Below, piece by piece: positions 35,440 through 43,278 of a stretch of DNA of 64,000 nt. The notes under the pieces were generated by a model. The model saw only the letters and a list, made by a program, of their open reading frames with translations, was not told the origin of the DNA and made no database searches. The stretch lies in assembly GCA_039105265.1 (NCBI GenBank), contig JAPFFF010000042.1, positions 124,001 to 188,000 on the forward strand. The letters run 5' to 3'. Position 1 is the first letter of the stretch. Every line of letters begins with the position of its first letter. The position numbers were made by a program, and so were the translations under genes. The stretch comes from Tritrichomonas musculus (taxonomy: Eukaryota > Parabasalia > Tritrichomonadida > Tritrichomonadidae).

Positions 35440-36139
35440 ATGGTTTAATTTTGATAGTTATGAACAAAGGACTTTTTAACAATATCGGCTGGTATTGGAA
35501 ATCTACTAAACTTAATTCTAAAAATTTTAATGAATCTGTATATGTTTTTATTTTTAATGGTTTACTTTCAGTTTCGAAATCATATATAAGTGGTTTATTA
35601 TCTAAGGTGAAGGTATTTATACTACCAATAACTGATGGTGTATATTGTTGTTCACCTATATTGGAGTATATGGCATTACCTTGTAATGATACTAAATACA
35701 ACTTAGTATGATTTAATATTGGTATATCTTTAACAGTATATGTTGTATTTGCTGGTATCTCAATAGGCAATGGAGTATTATACAAACCAGTTAATAATGC
35801 GGCTCGATGGGAAATAGAGGTTATTGTTAACGGTGTTTGTGTCTTTATTGTAAATGTACGAGTAGTATCATTATATTTAAAAGATACCTCCGCAAGTGGA
35901 TTTAAAACTGCTTCTATTTGCTTGATGGTATAATTATATCTATCTTCGAATTTAAGCTTGAATGGAATACTGTTATGTGTAAACTCTATATAATCATCTT
36001 TCGTACTCAACATAATATTACTTATTGTATTAATTGAAGATACAAAATATTTAATATATTTACACTTCCATGGTATATCCAAATTGATAGATACCTTATT
36101 ATATTCATCAGCATTTGTACTCTGTACTGATACTAACAT
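35432..36139 (-). CDS. Minor structural (penton-like) protein
   Basis: About 235 residues from ATG 36139 (MLVSVQSTNADEYNKVSINL). The pattern is a Polinton minor-structural type: an early strand region (IPWKCKYIKYFVSSI), a repeated beta stretch (YNYTIKQIEAVLNPLAEVSF, RTFTIKTQTPLTITS), and an end with FLELSLVDFQYQPILL then LFITIKIKP, matching the D-x-x-G-N-type terminal strand of the family. It diverges from the fibre gene with only 17 bases between start codons. It is a second minor-capsid candidate beside the 333-residue one. Its 3' end slightly overlaps the polymerase stop. Confidence 0.65.
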   Translation of the reverse strand: MLVSVQSTNADEYNKVSINLDIPWKCKYIKYFVSSINTISNIMLSTKDDYIEFTHNSIPFKLKFEDRYNYTIKQIEAVLNPLAEVSFKYNDTTRTFTIKTQTPLTITSISHRAALLTGLYNTPLPIEIPANTTYTVKDIPILNHTKLYLVSLQGNAIYSNIGEQQYTPSVIGSINTFTLDNKPLIYDFETESKPLKIKTYTDSLKFLELSLVDFQYQPILLKSPLFITIKIKPST

Positions 36140-36159
36140 TTTATTATATCCAAAAAATG
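36137..36159. promoter_or_regulatory. Compact bidirectional start region
   Basis: The minus-strand ATG (36137-36139) and the plus-strand ATG (36157-36159) are 17 bases apart. Any promoter for one gene must lie inside the other gene's coding region. Confidence 0.45.
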
Positions 36160-39100
36160 TCAATTAAACTTTATTCTTTGCAATCAAATGAAGCAGAGAA
36201 GCTCAAAGACAAGGATGTTGAGATAAGTGTTAATGATGAAGGTAATATTGATATTATAAGAAATGAGGACCCAGATGATTATCCTACGTTTAGTTGTTTA
36301 TATAACAAAGCAGAAGTAGACGAAAGGGTAGTCAATGATTATATCGAAAATGGAGGAAAGCTTGATGGTTTCGGCAATGTACCTATTACACACAAATTTG
36401 CCAATTATTTAAAATATGTATTTAAAGGACCTGAAAAGACACCTCAATTAGAAGGCTCACTACCTGAAAAAGCAGAGTCATATAAGGAGTTGATAAAAGA
36501 TGAACTTTGCGTAAATACCTTAAATGAATTTATTGAAGAAGAATCTAATACATGTGAGGCTATTCATGAGATGTATACCGAATTGATGTGTGCTGTTGAT
36601 GGATATGAACAAATATCAACAGATGAACAACTAGGACAAACAAAGGTTATTCGATATCTTCAAGACCCTGTACCACTTCCAACACCAGAGCCTGACCCAT
36701 TTTTAGCTGAGTTTGGTTATTCGAACCTGGGAGATTTATTGATAAATGTCATAAAGAATGAAAGAACTAACATGACAACAAAGAGATTCTTATATGAGGC
36801 TTTTAATGAATCTAACTTTAAAAATTTCGTATCTAGGATATCTCAATACCATTGGAATCTAGATAAATTGTCAGTACAAAGAATAGGATATAGATACAAA
36901 GGGTGTACAGACTTGGTTGAGGCAGACCAAATTATTGAAGTAAGTAGCCCATGTGAATTCCTTGATATATATACAAGATACTACTTAGAAAATTACAAAC
37001 ACACTCCTCAAATACTTCAATATTTGCTGTTTTCGAGTGTATTAGGTTTAGGTATCTCAAAAGCCTTAAAATTATTTCGACTATCCAAAGCTCCAGATAA
37101 TAAAATTACCATTACTCATATTGATGGTACTCAAATGTCAGTCACCTTAAATGACCACTTAAATGACGTTCAACGAAATATCGAAGTACTCATGATTGTA
37201 ATTAATGATTTGATAGGACAAGTATCGCAGATAAAATCCTGTGATTGCAATCATGAAGAGGAGGAAGGAGGAGGTGGCATAGGTATCCCGCAAGATGAGA
37301 TTGATGAATTGACGAACTACCTAAGAAATCAAAATCGACATCTTGAAGAACATTTAGGTGATATTGATGAGAATATAAATAGATTGAATCTTGGTGAACA
37401 AGTACAGTCATTTCAAGATGCTATGCTTGATGTTGTTATGTATGAGGATGCAATACCTGATATAGCAAAACAAGCTATGGAACAACAAGACCAAGAACAA
37501 CAAATACCAGTTTTCAGACCAATTGGCGACCGTTCGAACGGTCTATATAATCAAGATAGTAATTATGTTTGGGACATCATCTATGAGGAATGGCGAGAAA
37601 GAGATGATAACTTGGATAGACCTGCAGGATGGAGACGAAATAGGAATGCTCCTGTACCTCAAAATTACATGTGGGATGTTGTTCATGATGAATGGGTTAT
37701 GTTAAATATTTATTATCCTTTCGAGGAAGGTTGGAGAGAAGGAGCTAGTGAAGCAATAGTAGATGTATTAATACCAATCTTTGAAAATGACCATAGAGGA
37801 CATCTCAGGTATAGTGATAGATATGAAGAATGGGTGTTCTTTCCAGAAGAGAATTCATATCTACATATGCCAACAAATGAAATGTTATACCGTAATAGAG
37901 AATATCATGCAGAATTAGGTCAATATGTAGCTTGGAATATTGTAGATGAGGAATGGCAAGAACATGGATATGACTTCCAAGATGATGATTGGATTCATGA
38001 TGAATTATTAGATGCTCCTGACAATTTAATATGGGATATGACACATGAAGAATGGGTTATTTTATCACAACATTTGGAATGGATAGATAGATGGCGAACA
38101 CAAAACACCCCAGCAGTAAATGCTCTTGTACGTGCAAGAAATAGTTTTGTTCAGGTTTTTGGAGAAATAGTTTGGAATGAAGATAAAAGGCAATGGGTTT
38201 GGGAACCAAAAGATGACCCATCTCCAATGGCGTTATCAATCGAAAATACGAAAGAAGCCAAAACAGATAACTCTTCCGCAGTAGCAATACCTGACTTTGT
38301 CAAAGGGTTTGATAAATTCGAGGATGTATTAAAATGTTATGGTGTTCAAATATCGAAAGATACTCCATCATTAGACCCAGTTAAACCAGTACTTGGTAAA
38401 TATATTATAAAGGGTGATTTAGAAGTAAATGGAAAAATAATATGTGATTCTATTCCAAGTGGAGGTACCTCACCTGTAGACTCTGATTTTACTATAGAAA
38501 ATGGTATACCTGAATTTGTTATTACTAATAAGGATGTATACTCTTTATCTAATACTATTAATGATGTTGCATACAACCTATTAGGCATCTTTGTACCCGA
38601 TTTACAAAAACAAGCCTTTTTAAATTCGAATAAGCCTATCTTCAAGATAGTATTAAGAAAGAATGTAATATATGATGAAAGAGGTCGGTACATAAAAGAG
38701 TTCTATATAACATCCAGAAATGGTAAAATAGTTTGTCCAGTTATTACCTACGATAAAGAGAATGATTATTGTACCATCAATGATAACTCATCAACAGATG
38801 ATAGGTATTATATAGCATTCGACAAAAGTCTACCTTTTCACCCTTATACTTTATATTTAAATGGTGAACTAAGTATTATGAATGAATATGAACCGACGGC
38901 ATTAAAAACAGATAAGGCAATAAAATGTTCTATAATTGAAGCTGAAAATGCATTAAAACTCCATAAAAGCGATGTTCACTACTTTTATAAACCATCTATC
39001 ATCACAGAAGAAAAAATAGGAGAGGACGAATATTATAAGATGGTATATGAAGTACCTGATAACTATGAAATACCTGATAAATTAAACTTTGTCTTCAAGG

Positions 39101-41163
39101 AACATTGTTTTGGCAATACATGGAACCTACAATGGAATACTGATAAAAGTCGTGAGAATAAGGGGTATTGGTCAGGAGATAATGCGAAAGGTCATCTTAA
39201 TGGGAAAGTCATTAATAAATGGAATATTCGACCTACTAAGAAAGCCAATAGTTGTTATGGTTGTTGGATAACAGTCAAACAAACAGACATGCATGAAGCA
39301 ATAATTACTAATGAAGGAAATGGTTTAATGCATTCACTATTAAAGAACTACAAAAATGAATTTAAACTAGAAATGAAAGATGGAACTATTAAAGATGGTA
39401 GTGAATGGAATATGACATGTGCATATGAGAACCACCTAACTGATGGCTTATCAAACTCATTACATCCTGGTTATTATGGCACTGTTCTTCTATACATATC
39501 GATGGATAGTACTGAAGGAATTAGAACTGATTTGGTTGAAAAGATATATTTAGATATATATGTAGGTGAGTCTTCTACAGCAACAAGGTTATCATTCAAA
39601 CCTGATGGGTTCCATGCACAAAAGAATGGAGAGGTATTTGTTGATGTTATACCTGTTCTTGATACTATTGAGACAATTAGCTATGATTGGGGCTTTTGCT
39701 TAGATGTTGGTGAAACCAGAGACATAAAATTATATTTGAGGAAGGATTATACAGACCCGATTGATGAGATTAATTGGGATTCATCAACTAATGCATTTAA
39801 GTACATAATAGACCAACAGTTTTATGAAATAACACCAAATCCTAATGCAGCTACTACCTTATACACAGACTATAATATTACTAGTTCAAAGATTATAACA
39901 GCTGATAATATTACTACCATGAGGAGTGATTTAAATGTATTAACCAATAATTTTGATGTAGTTAGTTATGATGTTAAGGACATAACCTCGAAAGTAAATG
40001 TGTTAAATGCAGAAATGGGAGAGACTAAAAGGATTACTAAACATTTACAAGAAGACATAGACCAGGTTAGAATAGTATCAAATGTAGCACTAGCATTTGG
40101 AGTTATAGGAACTGCAGGTAGTATAGCTAATGTTGGTCTTACATTGTTTCGAACAGGGTTCACATTTACAAAGGCTGGTGTGGATTCTGCTATTGAAGGT
40201 GTATCACAAGGTGAACATGCTTTGTTTCATCTAGGTGATGGAAGCAACCTACCTCCATTAAAAATAGGAAGGTCAACTACAACTGATTTAACACCTATTA
40301 TTGATTGGTGTGATGCAGAAAAGGTAGTTGTTGAATATACTGATGAAACTGAAGACATTTCAAAGACGATAACAACATATCGAGATGCTATTGATTTATG
40401 CAACCACTTCAGGGAATCATTAAAACCTGCATTTAGGCTATTAGCTGATAAAATAAATGAGGTTAATGAGGAAGTAGAAAATAATAACTATGTTGATAAG
40501 AATGATTTAGTAAGAGATGATACTATTGATATAGTAGGTAGTATTGTTAATAAGGAAGTACACCTTGAAGCTGAAGATGTTATTACAGATGGTACTATTA
40601 AGGCAAGGCTAATGGTTATGAAGGTTAGTGAGTTTAATGACATCGACTATGAGGAGTGTATAATAACTATTACTATTGCAGGTGGTACTATAAGTCAATA
40701 TGAGGGCAGTGATTACTTCCCAACATGTACCTTAAATGACAAGACAATAGTTATAGCCAACCCACAGCAAGTAAGAGTTACTGGTATAGCCATTAAAGAA
40801 AATAGTGCTGTTAGGAGAATGTCATTTGAGGTTAAGGATATAGCATATACATGTGATATAGATGCACTTAACAACAAGGTAGACTCACTTGAAAAGATAT
40901 CCCACGACAATAATGAATCAATAGCTACTATTATGAATGAATACCCCACAGTTGATGAGGTTAATGATGTACTAAAGGAGTATGCATTAAAAAGTGAGCT
41001 TGAGGAAGTAAAAACAAAAATAGATAATACATCTAAAGCTCATCAAGATTTAGCTATTCTAGTAGGTGAACATGTTGCTAGTATCGTAACAATAAATAGC
41101 AAAATATCAAATTTAGAGAGAGAATGCAACATTAAAGGATACTATAGCAGCAATGGAAGCTAG
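36157..41163 (+). CDS. Giant fibre-like protein with Trp-rich repeats
   Basis: About 1668 residues from ATG 36157. Modules in order are an N-terminal head to about residue 350, then HLNDVQRNIEVLMIVINDL with a coiled coil and a CDCNHEEEEGGGG patch, then five or six Trp-rich repeats of YVWDIIYEEW type (37560-38210), then GKYIIKGDLEVNGKIICDSI, a typical viral fibre or tailspike entry, then beta-rich body sharing FVFKEHCFGNTWNLQW-type blocks with the element A fibre, a coiled coil, an apolar glycine segment (VALAFGVIGTAGSIANVGLT), and C-terminal YALKSELEEV shaft repeats. Surface attachment is the likely role. Confidence 0.7.
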   Translation: MSIKLYSLQSNEAEKLKDKDVEISVNDEGNIDIIRNEDPDDYPTFSCLYNKAEVDERVVNDYIENGGKLDGFGNVPITHKFANYLKYVFKGPEKTPQLEGSLPEKAESYKELIKDELCVNTLNEFIEEESNTCEAIHEMYTELMCAVDGYEQISTDEQLGQTKVIRYLQDPVPLPTPEPDPFLAEFGYSNLGDLLINVIKNERTNMTTKRFLYEAFNESNFKNFVSRISQYHWNLDKLSVQRIGYRYKGCTDLVEADQIIEVSSPCEFLDIYTRYYLENYKHTPQILQYLLFSSVLGLGISKALKLFRLSKAPDNKITITHIDGTQMSVTLNDHLNDVQRNIEVLMIVINDLIGQVSQIKSCDCNHEEEEGGGGIGIPQDEIDELTNYLRNQNRHLEEHLGDIDENINRLNLGEQVQSFQDAMLDVVMYEDAIPDIAKQAMEQQDQEQQIPVFRPIGDRSNGLYNQDSNYVWDIIYEEWRERDDNLDRPAGWRRNRNAPVPQNYMWDVVHDEWVMLNIYYPFEEGWREGASEAIVDVLIPIFENDHRGHLRYSDRYEEWVFFPEENSYLHMPTNEMLYRNREYHAELGQYVAWNIVDEEWQEHGYDFQDDDWIHDELLDAPDNLIWDMTHEEWVILSQHLEWIDRWRTQNTPAVNALVRARNSFVQVFGEIVWNEDKRQWVWEPKDDPSPMALSIENTKEAKTDNSSAVAIPDFVKGFDKFEDVLKCYGVQISKDTPSLDPVKPVLGKYIIKGDLEVNGKIICDSIPSGGTSPVDSDFTIENGIPEFVITNKDVYSLSNTINDVAYNLLGIFVPDLQKQAFLNSNKPIFKIVLRKNVIYDERGRYIKEFYITSRNGKIVCPVITYDKENDYCTINDNSSTDDRYYIAFDKSLPFHPYTLYLNGELSIMNEYEPTALKTDKAIKCSIIEAENALKLHKSDVHYFYKPSIITEEKIGEDEYYKMVYEVPDNYEIPDKLNFVFKEHCFGNTWNLQWNTDKSRENKGYWSGDNAKGHLNGKVINKWNIRPTKKANSCYGCWITVKQTDMHEAIITNEGNGLMHSLLKNYKNEFKLEMKDGTIKDGSEWNMTCAYENHLTDGLSNSLHPGYYGTVLLYISMDSTEGIRTDLVEKIYLDIYVGESSTATRLSFKPDGFHAQKNGEVFVDVIPVLDTIETISYDWGFCLDVGETRDIKLYLRKDYTDPIDEINWDSSTNAFKYIIDQQFYEITPNPNAATTLYTDYNITSSKIITADNITTMRSDLNVLTNNFDVVSYDVKDITSKVNVLNAEMGETKRITKHLQEDIDQVRIVSNVALAFGVIGTAGSIANVGLTLFRTGFTFTKAGVDSAIEGVSQGEHALFHLGDGSNLPPLKIGRSTTTDLTPIIDWCDAEKVVVEYTDETEDISKTITTYRDAIDLCNHFRESLKPAFRLLADKINEVNEEVENNNYVDKNDLVRDDTIDIVGSIVNKEVHLEAEDVITDGTIKARLMVMKVSEFNDIDYEECIITITIAGGTISQYEGSDYFPTCTLNDKTIVIANPQQVRVTGIAIKENSAVRRMSFEVKDIAYTCDIDALNNKVDSLEKISHDNNESIATIMNEYPTVDEVNDVLKEYALKSELEEVKTKIDNTSKAHQDLAILVGEHVASIVTINSKISNLERECNIKGYYSSNGS

Positions 41164-41569
41164 GTTAACTGCATTAGAAGAGAAAAATGACCCAGATAGT
41201 GAATGGAAAGCATATTATACAGGATTTACTGATGTCACTGATGAATATAATAGGTATTTTCTATTCTCTTATTTTACAAGTGAGAAACACATAATTATTG
41301 ATAATTTAGATAATGATCCAACAGGTGATAATGAACCTGTTCCAGATGGGGAGTACTTATTGATATTCAAGGACAAGACTCAAAAGCTACATTTTATTAG
41401 ATTTATATCAACTGAATGGTCTGACCCTCAACAAATAAAATCATATTTGGATGAAATATACTTTAAAGACACTAACCCACCTTCTGGTGCTTATGATATA
41501 TATAATATTGAGTTAGATTGTGATACCTGTTCTATGATTTGTTTCGATGCTATATATATGAAGAAATAG
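41153..41569 (+). CDS. Small fibre-tip-like protein
   Basis: 138 residues from ATG 41153, overlapping the fibre gene end by 11 bases. The start (MEARLTALEEKNDPDSEWKA) is a short coiled coil of fibre type, and a beta-rich domain follows (YFLFSYFTSEKHIIIDNLD, GEYLLIFKDKTQKLHFIRFI). It stands where the fibre-tip-like ORF stands in element A, so it may be a tip or adhesion subunit. No sequence homology to that ORF is evident. The right terminal repeat begins just after it. Confidence 0.6.
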   Translation: MEARLTALEEKNDPDSEWKAYYTGFTDVTDEYNRYFLFSYFTSEKHIIIDNLDNDPTGDNEPVPDGEYLLIFKDKTQKLHFIRFISTEWSDPQQIKSYLDEIYFKDTNPPSGAYDIYNIELDCDTCSMICFDAIYMKK

Positions 41570-42145
41570 GTACGAGATTCTCGGGGCTGGTACCTGTGCC
41601 GTTTCAGTAGTAGTACTTCAAGAAACAACAAGTAGTGGGGACCCGAGGTAGTTGTTTAGGTCCCTAGTAGTAGTGGGGACCCGAGGTAGTTGTTTAGGTC
41701 CCTAGTAGTAGTGGGGACCCGAGGTAGTTGTTTAGGTCCCTAGTAGTACTTCAAGAAAAAAAACAAGTAGTGGGGACCCGAGGTAGTTGTTTAGGTCCCT
41801 AGTAGTTGTTTAGGTCCCTAGTAGTACTTCAAGAAAAAAACAAGTAGTGGGGACCCGAGGTAGTTGTTTAGGTCCCTAGTAGTACTTCAAGAAAAAAAAA
41901 ACAAGTAGTGGGGACCCGAGGTAGTTGTTTAGGTCCCTAGTAGTAGTGGGGACCCGAGGTAGTTGTTTAGGTCCCTAGTAGTACTTCAAGAAAAAAACAA
42001 GTTGAAGAAAAATTTTTTTTTATTTTTTTTATTTTTTTCTTTTTATTTTTATCATTTTTATTTTTTATTTTTATCACGAGTTCGTGTTGACGTGTGGGCT
42101 TAAGCGTAGCGTGGCCCCAACGGAAACCGACTCGTATATACTACT
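41570..42145 (-). repeat. Right terminal inverted repeat of element B with internal array
   Basis: The outer 75 bp match the left end. Between about 41600 and 42000 the unit GTGGGGACCCGAGGTAGTTG plus TTTAGGTCCCTA occurs seven times, interspersed with GTACTTCAAGAAAAAAACAA spacers. Each unit has GGGACC and GGTCCC arms about 15 bases apart that can form a hairpin. The left repeat has only about two units. Confidence 0.9.
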
Positions 42146-42445
42146 ATTAATTTTTCAAAATTTTTGTTCCACTTTTTGAATATAAATTTTGGTACTGTAC
42201 ACTTACTGTACAGTAACAACCAAAAAATTTTCATCCAAATTTGAGAATTAAAATTTTTTCCTTTAAAATTATAATATTTGTGAAAGAAAATTTTATTAAT
42301 AAATTGATAGATAAAATTTTTTATTATTTTTACAAGTTTATGGTTATAATTTATTAAAATTAATTTTTATAAAAAATGTCGGACTTTCTATTTTTCGAAC
42401 CATGTAACTTTCCACCAAATATTTCCATTGAGCTATGACCCCATA
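42146..42445. repeat. Dispersed repeat, copy 1 left part (interrupted by element D)
   Basis: AT-rich sequence with landmarks ATTTTTGTTCCACTTTTTGA, CAAGTTTATGGTTATAATTT and TGTCGGACTTTCTATTTTTC. The same landmarks in the same order occur at about 42805-43215. The copy resumes after element D at 59400 with AAGAATATTTTTGGATGGTT. Its nature is unknown and no ORF is present. Confidence 0.75.
42441..42445. other. Target-site duplication of element D, left copy (CCATA)
   Basis: CCATA directly precedes the left terminal repeat and recurs directly after the right one at 59400-59404. Polintons usually make a 6-bp duplication; five matching bases are seen here. Confidence 0.65.
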
Positions 42446-42784
42446 AGTAGTATGATAAAAAGGGTGATTTCGGACCGAAGTCCTCACTCCCCCTTTTTAA
42501 CGTCGTCCGCCTAGCGCAAGTACAACTGTTAAACCTTCGATACAATTCTTATATCTTTCTCCAATATTATCTTCAATAGGCGTGATTTCTCAAAAACAAT
42601 GCTCAGGACCGTTTTCAAAATCAAAATCAACGTCATTGAAAACTTTTTTGATGATCGCCATTTTATCGAATTACATATGCGAGATAAATTGATGGACTTG
42701 TGCGGGGTTTTCATTAGTGTTTTCATATGTAATTAAAGGTAGGTGATTTCGGACCCTGTATTGCGCATAAAAATAATTCTCATT
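42446..42784 (+). repeat. Left terminal inverted repeat of element D
   Basis: 339 bp, inverted relative to 59061-59399. It contains the direct repeat GGTGATTTCGGACC near both of its own ends (about 42462 and 42742). A 65-codon open frame inside it is not considered a gene. Confidence 0.95.
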
Positions 42785-42804
42785 TTAAAATTTTCATTTA
42801 TTAT

Positions 42805-43215
42805 TTTCATTAATTTTCAAAATTTTTGTTCCACTTTTTGAATTTAAATTTTTGTTCTACTTTTTGAACTTAAATTTTTTCCACTTTTTGAATTTAAATT
42901 TTGATTGAGGTGGGATCAAGGTGGCGTTGACGTGGGGTAGAGGTGACGTTGAGGTGGGGTGGACGTGGAAAATTTTCATCAAAATTGAACTGAATTAATG
43001 AAAATAATTTATGTAGTAATTGAGAGATAAAATTTTATTGATTTTCCATTAATATTTCACAAGTTTATGGTTATAATTTATGAAAAGCATTAATAATAAA
43101 AAATGTCGGACTTTCTATTTTTCGAACCTCATAACTTTTCCACTCATGAATTACCATTAAGTTATGGTCCAAATCGAGAATATTTTTGATGGTTTATTTT
43201 TGTGACTAAATTCTG
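42805..43215. repeat. Dispersed repeat, copy 2 (inside element D)
   Basis: Matches copy 1 in order: ATTTTTGTTCCACTTTTTGA, CAAGTTTATGGTTATAATTT, TGTCGGACTTTCTATTTTTC, GAATATTTTTGATGGTTTAT. It also holds a G-rich stretch with repeated GGTGG and GACGT words (42905-42970) that copy 1 lacks. It lies between the left terminal repeat and polymerase B, where it may serve as leader or promoter. Confidence 0.7.
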
Positions 43216-43278
43216 AATTCCATTTATTAAACATAATTTTTGTTTCTTTATTTTTTTATCAAACATAAAACAACACAA

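Larger units (their letters stand above)
19302..42145. mobile_element. Polinton/Maverick element B (looks whole)
   Basis: The ends are inverted copies beginning AGTAGTATATACGAGTCGG at 19302 and its complement ending at 42145. The 22.8-kb body has HNH, protease, two minor-capsid candidates, integrase, packaging ATPase, major capsid protein, polymerase B, fibre and a dozen small genes, mostly on the plus strand. All main ORFs are long, and I see no clear break. The terminal 75 bp of the two repeats are almost identical, which suggests a young copy. The six bases outside each end do not match, so a target duplication is not seen. Confidence 0.92.

Noticed and set aside
41600-42000. Regular repeats suggesting a CRISPR array
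   Set aside because: Units and spacers are both repeated, there are no unique spacers, and the array is part of a eukaryotic element's terminal repeat.
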